In this document: positions 18,692-26,053 of the stretch, one piece after another
Layout: every line of letters begins with the position of its first letter
Numbering within the stretch: position 1 is the first letter of the stretch
Assembly: GCA_030652575.1 (NCBI GenBank)
Contig: JAUSQI010000068.1
Location: 1 to 58,455 of the forward strand
Source: Stagnimonas sp.
GTDB lineage: Bacteria; Pseudomonadota; Gammaproteobacteria; Nevskiales; Nevskiaceae
Length of the DNA: 58,455 bases
Direction: 5' to 3'
Made by a program: the position numbers and the translations under genes
The notes under the pieces: generated by a model
Told to the model about the DNA's origin: nothing
Seen by the model: the letters and a program-made list of their open reading frames with translations, nothing else
Databases searched by the model: none

Positions 18692-19476
18692 GTGGCTACG
18701 ACCCAACCAGCTGTAACGACCTAGCGAAGCCGTTTTACAAGCCTATCGAGGCTGCGATCCGCTGGTGCGGCTTATGGGAGCAAGAGAGGGAGATTCTCGA
18801 CGCATTGAATGGTGAGCCTGTTCCGGTTGAGGGCCAGTTCCCGTGGGTATGCCTGCGCCTCAACACCTTGCGAATAATCGAAGCAATGGACCAGGGGGAG
18901 CTCAGCTACTCCCGTGATGGAAAGCCTGCTGAAGACAAGAAGCCGATTGCGCTGGCGCGCCGAACTGTTCGACACGACGACCTAAAAGCATGGATGGTGA
19001 ATAGGGAGCCAGGCAAAAAGCCGACGTTTCTTTTTGACGAGGTCGAACGGCGAAAGCACAGTGGCGTGGACTTGGTCGATTACCAGGTTCTGCAAACGCG
19101 ATGTGACGCCCTCGAGATTCAGTTGGCGGAAACTTCAAGCGCTCTTAGTGCGAAAAAGGCAGAGCTGAAAGAGGCGACTAAGGCCAGAGACACCTTGCAG
19201 AAGCTTGTCGATGCTCAGGACGTACCCAGTGATCGGAGCGAAATCAGCTATCGCGTAACCATCGCAGCATTACTTCGCATGCTGATGAACTATGAGCCGC
19301 CCGAAAAGACTGTGAAGTGGGCGATAAAAAGTGAGGCGGTCATCATCAGGTGGATTGAGGACATGTTCTCGTTGGCACCTGGGATATCCACTAAAAGGAT
19401 TCAAGAAAGGTTCGACCTGGCAAATCAAGCTTTGGATGTGTATCACCCCCGCACGAACAAAAAGAACCCCGACTGA
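18688..19476 (+). CDS. Unknown coiled-coil protein at the end of the RM operon
   Basis: This 262-residue protein starts within the res stop codon (ATGA), so it is translationally coupled to Res. I do not recognise the family. Residues 1-100 are mixed and contain a WCGLWEQEREIL segment. About 130-175 is a heptad-like coiled coil (LEIQLAETSSALSAKKAELK). The C-terminal 90 residues are helical, with RMLMNYEPPEKTVKWAIKSE. No enzymatic motif or membrane segment is visible. Its position suggests an accessory or regulatory role in the RM locus, but it could equally belong to the replication module that follows after 222 bp. Confidence 0.7.
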   Translation: MSGYDPTSCNDLAKPFYKPIEAAIRWCGLWEQEREILDALNGEPVPVEGQFPWVCLRLNTLRIIEAMDQGELSYSRDGKPAEDKKPIALARRTVRHDDLKAWMVNREPGKKPTFLFDEVERRKHSGVDLVDYQVLQTRCDALEIQLAETSSALSAKKAELKEATKARDTLQKLVDAQDVPSDRSEISYRVTIAALLRMLMNYEPPEKTVKWAIKSEAVIIRWIEDMFSLAPGISTKRIQERFDLANQALDVYHPRTNKKNPD

Positions 19477-19608
19477 GAGTGGCTCGCTATTCGGCGTGAC
19501 TGTTCGCTCCAGAGGATCTAGCAGATGGGTCCGCGCTCGCGGTACTCCGAACCCTGGCCAAGCTCACTTACTCGGGAGTGGCGGCGATTGCGGCGCTAGA
19601 TAGGTATT

Positions 19609-19643
19609 ACCCCTGCGGGGGTGAAAAATGCCCCCGCAGGGGT
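19609..19643. repeat. Perfect 13-bp inverted repeat with 9-nt loop upstream of alpA-like gene
   Basis: The arms are ACCCCTGCGGGGG and its exact complement, separated by TGAAAAATG. No T tract follows on the plus strand, so it is not a typical terminator for the RM operon. It lies 55 bp upstream of the AlpA-like start. It could be an operator, a cruciform at a replication origin or an RNA hairpin. The 222-bp gap 19477-19698 shows nothing else recognisable. Confidence 0.75.
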
Positions 19644-19698
19644 GATTCGAAAATTCGTGTGACTAATTATTCGTTCCGGCCATCAACCGGAGCCAATA

Positions 19699-19929
19699 AT
19701 GTCCAACCGTCAACACGCAGCACAAATCATTCGCCGTCGTGAACTTGAGCAGCTTTTACAGCTCAGCCGCGGCACGCTCTACAACAAGCTGGACCCGAAG
19801 TCGCAGTATTACGACGCGACCTTCCCGAGGCCGATTCCCCTCGGAGCAGTTTCCATTGGGTGGGTACTCAGTGAAGTAAATACCTGGGTTCACAAGCAGA
19901 AAGTTGCATCGCGGGGGGGCAAGTCATGA
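19699..19929 (+). CDS. AlpA-family winged-helix regulator
   Basis: This 76-residue DNA-binding protein is of the AlpA/excisionase-like family common in P4-type satellites and integrative islands. The helix-turn-helix is visible in RRELEQLLQLSRGTLYNKL, followed by the family wing FPRPIPLG and SIGWVLSEVNTWV. AlpA proteins activate integrase or excision genes. CGGAG lies 7-9 nt before the ATG. Its stop overlaps the next gene by 4 nt (ATGA), so it heads a three-gene replication operon. It may bind the inverted repeat at 19609-19643. Confidence 0.88.
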   Translation: MSNRQHAAQIIRRRELEQLLQLSRGTLYNKLDPKSQYYDATFPRPIPLGAVSIGWVLSEVNTWVHKQKVASRGGKS

Positions 19930-20234
19930 GCCACTTCGATCTTGCTGCGTATGCAGCACTTCAGAACGTCGATGCAGTGCTTGCCCGCTGGTTGCCCGGC
20001 GGCCGCCTGGAAGGCAATGAGTACGTAGCGCTAAACCCGACGCGCGACGACCGCAACCTCGGCTCTTTCAAGATCAACATCAAAACTGGCCGTTGGCAGG
20101 ACTTTGCAACTGGCCAGAAAGGCTTCGATCTCGTAGACCTCGTTGCGATGATTGAAGGCTGTGGTCATCGTGAAGCTGTTGCTCAACTCGTGGCTCACGT
20201 GCTTCACGTGCGTCCTGCTGGGTTGAAGCGCTAA
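19926..20234 (+). CDS. Small primase-like protein without zinc ligands
   Basis: This 102-residue protein resembles the N-terminal CHC2-type domain of DnaG-like primases: LNPTRDDRNLGSFKINIKTGRWQDFATGQKGFDLVDLV parallels the primase pattern of FHxExxPSF, a strand and GDxIDFV. The zinc-binding cysteines of the classical domain are absent. It overlaps the alpA stop and shares one base with the next start (TAATG), so it is probably translated together with the TOPRIM/DUF3987 protein. The two likely form one replication initiation unit split into separate genes. The function is inferred from fold resemblance and context. Confidence 0.7.
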   Translation: MSHFDLAAYAALQNVDAVLARWLPGGRLEGNEYVALNPTRDDRNLGSFKINIKTGRWQDFATGQKGFDLVDLVAMIEGCGHREAVAQLVAHVLHVRPAGLKR

Positions 20235-22303
20235 TGGCCGCCCGTCAGCAGGAACAGAACGGTGACTGGCTTTTGGTCACGCCCGTGCCGTCTGATGCAC
20301 CACCGCCTCCAACTCACCATCCTGTTTGGGGTAAGTATTCGAGCTGTTGGGTCTACAAAGACGCAAATGGCCGCGTCCACTTCAATGTCTGCCGCTTCAA
20401 TGGAAGAGGGAAAGCCAAACAGTTTTTTCCTCAGTCCCTTTGGAGGGACTCTGTAGGACGGTTCAAATGGAGATGGAAGGGCGTGCCGCCGCTTCGTCCA
20501 ATTTATGGTCTCGATCGCTTGGCTCTTTTTCCAGCTGCCAAAGTCATCGTGTGCGAAGGAGAGAAGGCCGCAGACGCCGCTCAGCGGCTGTTGCCAGACT
20601 GCGTCTGCGTGACCTCTTCGGGTGGTTCAAATGGGGCAGAAAAGACGGACTGGAATCCTCTTTGCGGTCGTGACGTCACCATCTGGCCAGACGCAGATGA
20701 GCCGGGCCATCACTACGCTCTTTCGGTATCTACCGCTGCCTCTACGGCGGGCGTATCCAAGGTTTCAATACTAAGCCCTGCTGCACTTTCGGCTGTTGGC
20801 GAACAGGCCATTTCGAAGGGCTTCGATGCCTCCGACTATGAGCTAGAGAAACGAGATCCAGATCTGTTGAAAGCTGCGATTGCTAATGCCGAGCCTATGC
20901 AGCAAGCGAACACTGCGAAATCTGCGGAATCTTTGATATGCAGTGATCAGTCGACCGCGAAGCCTGCTGAGAAGTCTTTGCGAAGTGAAGCGACCGCCGA
21001 TTCGGAGAATGACTGGGATTTCGTCATTCCCCCGCCAGTAGCTGTGCCCGAAATGTTCTATGGACCACTCGGTGATTTTGCTCATAGTGCTGCATTCGGC
21101 ACCGAGGTCAATCCAGTAGCGGCCATGGCCGCTGCGATGTCCGCGTTATCGGCCGGATTGGGTCGGAATGTTGGCTTGGAGGTGGGAAACACCAGGCATC
21201 ACATTCGGTTTTTCACACTCCATGTTGGGCGAACGAGCATCGGTCGAAAAGGTGAGGCAGTCGGCTTGCTAGAGCGAGTTTTCAAAGCTATCGGTTGCAT
21301 GGAAGGCGGCCCCGCATTGCTGCCACAGATTTTTGATGGCGGTCTATCAACTCGCGAGGGGCTGGCACTACTCATCCACGACGGCTACACACAAGACAAC
21401 GTAAAAGAGCCAGCAATTGTTGATAAGCGACTGTTCGTCATTGAGGAGGAGTTCAGCAACGTTCTGGAGCAAGCGAAACGCAGCGGAAACACGCTCTCAG
21501 CGTGCATCAGAGGATTATTCGACGGGAAATCAATCAAGCCAGCGGTGAGAAATTCCAGGGCGTGGGCAACCGATCCTCACGTAGCTCTTCATGCCGCAAT
21601 TACGCCAGAGGAGCTGAAAGAAAAAATGGCGAAAGGGGAAATGACTAACGGCTTCGCCAATCGGTTTTTAACGTTCTGGGCTGAGCGAACCACAATTGAA
21701 GCTGACCCACGTCCTGCAACAGAGGATGAAGTTGAAAAGCTCGCTCTCAGTTTCATGAAAATTCTTGAGTTCGGGCTTGCCGGATATCCAAAGCAACAGA
21801 CCAAAATCAATCTTCAACTTTCCCCGGCGGCAAAGGAGTGCTTCGCTCATGCCTACCGCCGATACAGCGTTCGGCATCCAGGTGGAGAGAAGATCACGAG
21901 TGTGTTGCAGCGGCGACCGCCCATGCTGCTCCGCATGGCCGGCTTGTTTGCGTTATGTGATCTGACGTTAACGATTTCAGCCAAGCACATTGAGGCTGGC
22001 ATTGCTTGGATGGATTACTTCACCGCATCCGTCAACCTTATTTTCGGCGAGTCCTCTGCTGCTGCGGCCGAGGCTATCCGCAGCAGCACTTCCGAAAAGC
22101 TGCTCAATTGGCTCTCGTCTAACTCGGGATGGCAAAGCCGCACGAAGATTTCGACCGACTGCTATTCGAAACATCTCAAGAAAACCGCATTGGACGAGGT
22201 GCTGACAAAGTTGACTCTGGAACAACAGATTGAGCGTCGTGAGGTCGACGGCGGCGGAACAACAAGGCGGACAGAGTATCGGCTGGCGTCGAAACTACGG
22301 TGA
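20234..22303 (+). CDS. TOPRIM-DUF3987 primase/helicase-like replication protein
   Basis: This 689-residue protein has an N-terminal TOPRIM domain (VIVCEGEKAADAAQ at about 98-111 and an Asp-x-Asp in WPDADEPGHHY at about 153-163). A DUF3987 (YfjI-type) region at about 265-600 follows, with a degenerate P-loop (HVGRTSIGRKGEA) and a Walker-B-like RLFVIEEEFSNVL. Such proteins serve replication of satellites and integrative islands. It is the last gene of the AlpA operon. Three TGTTCGCAG repeats lie just after its stop, a plausible origin. The reading frame looks complete. Confidence 0.85.
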   Translation: MAARQQEQNGDWLLVTPVPSDAPPPPTHHPVWGKYSSCWVYKDANGRVHFNVCRFNGRGKAKQFFPQSLWRDSVGRFKWRWKGVPPLRPIYGLDRLALFPAAKVIVCEGEKAADAAQRLLPDCVCVTSSGGSNGAEKTDWNPLCGRDVTIWPDADEPGHHYALSVSTAASTAGVSKVSILSPAALSAVGEQAISKGFDASDYELEKRDPDLLKAAIANAEPMQQANTAKSAESLICSDQSTAKPAEKSLRSEATADSENDWDFVIPPPVAVPEMFYGPLGDFAHSAAFGTEVNPVAAMAAAMSALSAGLGRNVGLEVGNTRHHIRFFTLHVGRTSIGRKGEAVGLLERVFKAIGCMEGGPALLPQIFDGGLSTREGLALLIHDGYTQDNVKEPAIVDKRLFVIEEEFSNVLEQAKRSGNTLSACIRGLFDGKSIKPAVRNSRAWATDPHVALHAAITPEELKEKMAKGEMTNGFANRFLTFWAERTTIEADPRPATEDEVEKLALSFMKILEFGLAGYPKQQTKINLQLSPAAKECFAHAYRRYSVRHPGGEKITSVLQRRPPMLLRMAGLFALCDLTLTISAKHIEAGIAWMDYFTASVNLIFGESSAAAAEAIRSSTSEKLLNWLSSNSGWQSRTKISTDCYSKHLKKTALDEVLTKLTLEQQIERREVDGGGTTRRTEYRLASKLR

Positions 22304-22326
22304 GTCTTCGCAAGGCATCGCAGCAC

Positions 22327-22386
22327 TGTTCGCAGCTTGCAAGGCTTAGTTCATCAGTGTGTTCGCAGTATTCACAATGTTCGCAG
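22327..22386. repeat. Three TGTTCGCAG iterons after the replication gene
   Basis: TGTTCGCAG occurs at 22327-22335, 22360-22368 and 22378-22386, all in the same direction. The spacing is 33 and then 18 nt. Short same-direction repeats beside a primase/helicase gene suggest a replication origin or a regulator site. The 193-bp gap holds no gene. Confidence 0.5.
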
Positions 22387-22496
22387 TCGACGATCACCCC
22401 CAATTTTCTAGCCGGGTGGGGGCGATCCCAGTTACCTCGTAAACGTCCGGTACCTGAGTGTGAGCAATCCGCTCTCGGCAACAACTGGAGGTTTTC

Positions 22497-22784
22497 ATGA
22501 AAGACACGTTTTTGGTTTTCGTAGCAGTCGCAAGTTACTCGCGCAATCTGGGCAAGCTGATCAGGTGCGACGCATCAGCGGTCGCAACGTATGGGCTGGA
22601 GCGAGAAAACCATCTGATCGGTGCCACGCGCATGTTCTCAAGCTCGCTGGAGGCGCAAGGTTATGCGGCTCAGCTTCAGCAAAAGTTGGATGTGCAATTG
22701 AATGCAGAAGTCGATGCAGGGGAGCAGGTCGATTTCAGCCGGTATGAAGCCCTATTCGCAATCGTTCAGCCCCACCTGGGCTAA
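22497..22784 (+). CDS. Small unknown protein
   Basis: This 95-residue protein is preceded by a good GGAGG site (CTGGAGGTTTTCATG). The N-terminus MKDTFLVFVAVASYSRNLGKLI has a short hydrophobic run, but the rest is a soluble helical protein ending near LFAIVQPHLG. I do not recognise a family. It is followed by a strong terminator, so it is a discrete gene at the end of the replication module. A role in copy control or excision is possible but is only suggested by position. Confidence 0.6.
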   Translation: MKDTFLVFVAVASYSRNLGKLIRCDASAVATYGLERENHLIGATRMFSSSLEAQGYAAQLQQKLDVQLNAEVDAGEQVDFSRYEALFAIVQPHLG

Positions 22785-22805
22785 GTTACATAACCACCCT
22801 ATAGA

Positions 22806-22841
22806 CCCCCTCATCGATTTTCAGATGAGGGGGTTTTTTTT
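22806..22841 (+). terminator. Strong rho-independent terminator
   Basis: An approximately 11-bp stem (CCCCCTCATC with its complement) is followed by eight T residues on the plus strand. It ends the replication module. The convergent minus-strand DNA-damage operon ends 25 bp further on. Confidence 0.9.
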
Positions 22842-22865
22842 GAAGATTTCAGTCGGCTCGGGCTC

Positions 22866-23033
22866 TCAATGCCGCGCGCCTTTCCAAGTGCCGCCATACC
22901 GGTAGCCCGGCTTGGCCTGCTCGGCCGGCAGACAGCTTAGGCAGACAAATACCCAAGCCACTGTCGGGGCGATCTGGATGCGGTAGGCCACGAGGGTTGG
23001 TTGGGCACAGACCGCACAGTCCTTCGTCTTCAT
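22866..23033 (-). CDS. 55-residue zinc-ribbon-like protein coupled to SprT
   Basis: This small gene begins at the ATG overlapping the SprT stop (ATGA on the minus strand) and encodes 55 residues, starting MKTKDCAVCAQ. It has two Cys-x2-Cys pairs (CAVC and CLSC) about 27 residues apart, the layout of a four-cysteine zinc ribbon. Many SprT-family proteases carry a C-terminal zinc ribbon as part of the same chain; here the protease lacks one and this separate coupled gene could supply it. It is the last gene of the umuDC-type operon. The coding potential is supported by the overlap and motif, not by a recognised family. Confidence 0.6.
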   Translation of the reverse strand: MKTKDCAVCAQPTLVAYRIQIAPTVAWVFVCLSCLPAEQAKPGYRYGGTWKGARH

Positions 23034-23650
23034 GGCCCCGACCGCCCTCGCATCGCAGCCCTCCGCTCAGCGGGGGCGACCTGAGGCGCCTCGAACAGCA
23101 GCGTGCTCTGTGCGAGGACGACCCCACGCTGTGTTTTGGGCAGAGGCTGCATATCGTGGAAGGGCCGTGGCGGTCGCCCGAAGTAGACCATCACCATCAT
23201 CCACTCCGGCCCGTGTGGCTCTGTCCCACGCGGCAGATACCAGTCCACCACCAGGTGCGCGATCTCGTGCGGCACGGTCTGCTGGATCATCCGCACCGGG
23301 TAGCGCTGCATGAGGTCGGGATGGATGCGCACCCACTGCTCCAGCTGTCGCGGGTTCTTGTAGCCCGTCACCGCCATGCCGGCAATCTGGGTGCCCTTGA
23401 GATCAAACAGCAGCTTCGGCCGCACGATGGGCGGCCTACCGCGACGCTGGAAGACGGGGATGCGGCGGGCGACCTCGATCCAGTGATCGACAGCGGCTTC
23501 GACCCGCACCCGCACCCGCTGGGGATTGCGGTGCTGGGCACCAGCCTCCCACTCGATGCCGCGCTCATCCCGCACCAAGGGGATCGCACGCCAGGGCTCC
23601 TCCAGGGGCTGGTTCCAGAAGGCAGAAGTAGTGGGGTCAAGCTTGCTCAT
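23030..23650 (-). CDS. SprT-like zinc metalloprotease
   Basis: This 206-residue protein has the SprT/Spartan zinc-protease motif HEIAH (VPHEIAHLVVDWY, about residues 127-139) and a third ligand His shortly after in EPHGPEW. Eukaryotic SPRTN uses this fold to degrade proteins crosslinked to DNA; bacterial SprT functions are less clear. It overlaps the HNH gene upstream by 4 nt (ATGA) and the small zinc-ribbon gene downstream by 4 nt. It therefore belongs to the umuD-umuC-HNH-sprT operon. No signal peptide is present, so the protein is cytoplasmic. A role in DNA-protein crosslink repair is inferred from family and neighbours. Confidence 0.82.
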   Translation of the reverse strand: MSKLDPTTSAFWNQPLEEPWRAIPLVRDERGIEWEAGAQHRNPQRVRVRVEAAVDHWIEVARRIPVFQRRGRPPIVRPKLLFDLKGTQIAGMAVTGYKNPRQLEQWVRIHPDLMQRYPVRMIQQTVPHEIAHLVVDWYLPRGTEPHGPEWMMVMVYFGRPPRPFHDMQPLPKTQRGVVLAQSTLLFEAPQVAPAERRAAMRGRSGP

Positions 23651-24012
23651 GCGGAAGCTCGCTGCCGAGCTGCCCAGGCGAGGTGCTTTGCGATCTCGGG
23701 CTCGGCCCGCAGTGCCTCCAGCGTGTTGAGGCGCCGACCCAGGGTGGGCTCATCGAAGTGCTCGTGGATGAAGTCATGGCAGCCCCGGCACAGCCAGGCG
23801 CCGCGAGCACGCATCTCGACGATCCCGAAGGTCTCCCGAAACAAGGTCTTGTGATGATTCTTGCGGGGGATGAGGTGATGGAAGGTGAGCGGGTGCGGCA
23901 CGGTGCAGAGCTCACAGGGGCTGCCGTCCTTGGGACGCCGCCGTCGAGTTGGCAGGGACATCTCGTCCGCAGACTCCAGCGCCGTCGCCATCGCTGCACT
24001 CTTCCTCGCCAT
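23647..24012 (-). CDS. Small HNH-endonuclease-like protein
   Basis: This 121-residue protein carries an HNH-type zinc and catalytic pattern: CELC, then FHHLIPRKNHH, then WLCRGCHDFIHEHF. The two Cys pairs would hold zinc, and the HH plus the later His form the beta-beta-alpha metal centre. Such proteins nick or cut DNA, but compact members can also be nuclease-dead. Its ATG shares one base with the umuC stop (TGATG), and its stop overlaps the SprT start. Its place between a lesion-bypass polymerase and an SprT protease suggests DNA processing during damage tolerance. Confidence 0.75.
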   Translation of the reverse strand: MARKSAAMATALESADEMSLPTRRRRPKDGSPCELCTVPHPLTFHHLIPRKNHHKTLFRETFGIVEMRARGAWLCRGCHDFIHEHFDEPTLGRRLNTLEALRAEPEIAKHLAWAARQRASA

Positions 24013-25301
24013 CAGCGCGCGACCGGGAGCTCGTCCCAGCGGGTGGTGTAGGCCGGAGAGCGATGCTCGGACTTCAGCTTCCAGTCCTTCTGGATACCGG
24101 CACCCGCCAGCGCCAGTGTGCCGCGGCCATAGCGCAGGTTCAGGCGATCCATGGTGGTGTTGAGGCGATCGCGCTTGGCGGTCTCGAAGGGATTCTCGAA
24201 GAGCGAAGCCTGATGGCGGTTCTTCGGGGTGATCTGACTCATCATCACACCGGCCTTCTTGTAGCGATAGCCATCCACCCAGATACGGCTCACCCCCTGC
24301 ATCGCATACCGACAGAGCGCAAAAGTGTCGTCGGTGGGCGTGGCGAAGCTCACCAACGTCTGCCGGCTGATCTGAGGTGTGTTCTTGAAAGGGTTGGTGT
24401 GGGCGAAGACCAGGATCGCACTGGCCTCAGTGCCATCGCTGCGCAGCTTGGCAGCCGCCGTCGCGGTGTAGCTGCTCACGGCCTCCTTCAGCCCCTCGAT
24501 GCGCGTCACTTCCTCGCCAAAGCTGCGACTCGTGGTCACCCCCTGACGTACGGCCTGTAGCTCCTCTAGTTCCAGGCAAGACTCACCACGCAGCTCGCGT
24601 ACCGTGCGCTCGACCACCACACCGAAGCGCGCCCGCAAGGTTGCCGTGTCGGCATCCCGCAAGTCCCGTACGGTGTCGATGCCCATCACCGCCAGGCGCT
24701 CACTCAGCTTGCGGCCAATGCCCCAGACCGCGCTGACATGGATATCGGCGAGAAGCCGCTCATAGTCGTCCACTGGCAGGTCTCCGAAGTCGCAGACCCC
24801 ATCAAATCCTGGTCGCTTCTTGGCGCAGTGGTTGGCGAGCTTGGCCAGGGTCTTGGTCGAAGCGATCCCGACACACACGGGGAGTCCGGTCCAGCGCCGC
24901 ACCCGATAGCGGATCGACTGCCCATAGGTGAGGCAATCCCGAGATCCCGTCAGGTCCAGGAAACACTCGTCGATCGAGTAGATCTCCTGCCGAGGGGCCA
25001 TGTCCGCAAGCAGGGTCATGACGCGACGACTCATATCGCCGTAGAGCGTGTAGTTGCTGCTCAGTGCAACGACCCCGTGCTGCCGCGCCAGGTCTTTGAG
25101 CTGAAACCAGGGCGCACCCATCTTGATGCCGAGGGCCTTGGCCTCGTTCGAGCGGGAGACCGCACAGCCGTCGTTGTTGCTGAGCACGATGACGGGCTTG
25201 CCCAGCAGTCGGGGATCGAAGACCCGTTCGCAGGAGACATAGAAGTTGTTGACGTCGACCAGGGCGAAGACGGGCTTCGGATGGAGGTCGCGATTCGTCA
25301 C
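24012..25301 (-). CDS. umuC: UmuC, Y-family DNA polymerase V catalytic subunit
   Basis: This 429-residue translesion polymerase starts at GTG, overlapping the umuD stop in GTGA. This start gives the normal UmuC length; a longer frame extends upstream but lies inside umuD. Catalytic features are Asp16 in [15 protein letters not shown] and the acidic pair in SIDECFLD. The C-terminal QASLF resembles a beta-clamp-binding motif. With UmuD' it would copy past DNA lesions. The next gene (HNH-like) overlaps by one base, so the polymerase is part of a five-gene operon. The reading frame is intact and the enzyme looks active. Confidence 0.95.
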   Translation of the reverse strand: MTNRDLHPKPVFALVDVNNFYVSCERVFDPRLLGKPVIVLSNNDGCAVSRSNEAKALGIKMGAPWFQLKDLARQHGVVALSSNYTLYGDMSRRVMTLLADMAPRQEIYSIDECFLDLTGSRDCLTYGQSIRYRVRRWTGLPVCVGIASTKTLAKLANHCAKKRPGFDGVCDFGDLPVDDYERLLADIHVSAVWGIGRKLSERLAVMGIDTVRDLRDADTATLRARFGVVVERTVRELRGESCLELEELQAVRQGVTTSRSFGEEVTRIEGLKEAVSSYTATAAAKLRSDGTEASAILVFAHTNPFKNTPQISRQTLVSFATPTDDTFALCRYAMQGVSRIWVDGYRYKKAGVMMSQITPKNRHQASLFENPFETAKRDRLNTTMDRLNLRYGRGTLALAGAGIQKDWKLKSEHRSPAYTTRWDELPVAR

Positions 25302-25927
25302 CGGCGGCGCAGCTGTTGAATCACGCTGGTGACGACTCCGAAGACCATCCACTCGTCGTATTCCGTGATGACACGGCGCTGGTGAATCGGGTTGGTGGAA
25401 TCAGGCACCAAGGCCACTTCCATCTCGGTCTTGTAGAGACGCTTCACCGTGTGGCCTTCACCATTGATGATCGCAATCACTACATCGCCATGACGGGCTT
25501 CAAGGCTGGAATCGACCGTGAGCTTGCAGCCCTCGACGATGCCAGCCAGGTTCATCGAGTCCCCTTCGACGGTATAGAAGTAAGTCGAGACAGGATTGCG
25601 TACCAGCAGATCGTTGAGATCGCAGCCTTCTTCGAGATGGTCATCGGCCGGAGAGGGGAAACCCGCCGGCACCCGCATGCCGACGTGATGAATCGTCTTG
25701 GGCGACGGATTGCTGTGCGCCGGGGTCAGGTGAAGGGTGGTGCCCATCATGTGAAATGGCAGCGGCTTGAGCCCGCTGTCGTTCTTCAAGAGCGCTTTCC
25801 TGACCTTCAGATAGGACACCACATCGGAGCGCACACTTTGGGGTACGCGGATCACTTCAGTGGGCTCGTTGTTCTTGGTGGTGCCGACGGGACGGCCCCG
25901 GCCACGGGGAATGAGGGTGGTTGCCAT
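25298..25927 (-). CDS. umuD: UmuD-type self-cleaving protein with long N-terminal extension
   Basis: This 209-residue S24-family protein is longer than classical UmuD (about 139). The cleavage site is Ala88-Gly89 ([11 protein letters not shown]). Catalytic residues are Ser124 (VEGDSM) and Lys162 (GHTVKR). In normal UmuD only about 24 residues precede the cut; here there are 88. They include a basic stretch [10 protein letters not shown] and [17 protein letters not shown], which looks like a ribbon-helix-helix or other small DNA-binding unit. The protein may therefore be both a polymerase subunit and a repressor, like Acinetobacter UmuDAb. A 25-bp palindrome sits 10 bp upstream over its promoter. 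AGGAG lies 9 nt before the ATG. Confidence 0.9.
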   Translation of the reverse strand: MATTLIPRGRGRPVGTTKNNEPTEVIRVPQSVRSDVVSYLKVRKALLKNDSGLKPLPFHMMGTTLHLTPAHSNPSPKTIHHVGMRVPAGFPSPADDHLEEGCDLNDLLVRNPVSTYFYTVEGDSMNLAGIVEGCKLTVDSSLEARHGDVVIAIINGEGHTVKRLYKTEMEVALVPDSTNPIHQRRVITEYDEWMVFGVVTSVIQQLRRR

Positions 25928-25937
25928 GCTGCCGCTC

Positions 25938-25962
25938 CTAATTATTTGTAACAAATAATTAG
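25938..25962. promoter_or_regulatory. 25-bp palindromic operator over the umuD promoter
   Basis: Two 12-bp arms (CTAATTATTTGT and its exact complement) flank a single central base. The palindrome covers the predicted minus-strand -10 box and ends 10 bp before the umuD ATG. It is unlike the CTG-N10-CAG LexA box, so another repressor is likely, perhaps the extended UmuD itself. Confidence 0.8.
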
Positions 25963-25984
25963 GGCCTGCCCCCAAGCGCGTCAA
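25955..25984 (-). promoter_or_regulatory. Predicted umuD promoter
   Basis: On the minus strand TTGACG (25979-25984) and AATTAT (25955-25960) are 18 bp apart. The -10 box falls inside the palindrome, so a protein bound there would block RNA polymerase. Confidence 0.6.
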
Positions 25985-26053
25985 CCGCACCGTAACAGGG
26001 CCTTTGCAAACGTTAGGATTCTTGGACTTGCCCTGCCCAAAAACTGACCGCCC

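Noticed and set aside
25938-25962. Palindrome considered as a classical LexA box
   Set aside because: It lacks the CTG-N10-CAG spacing and the known Xanthomonadales LexA pattern; another repressor is more likely.
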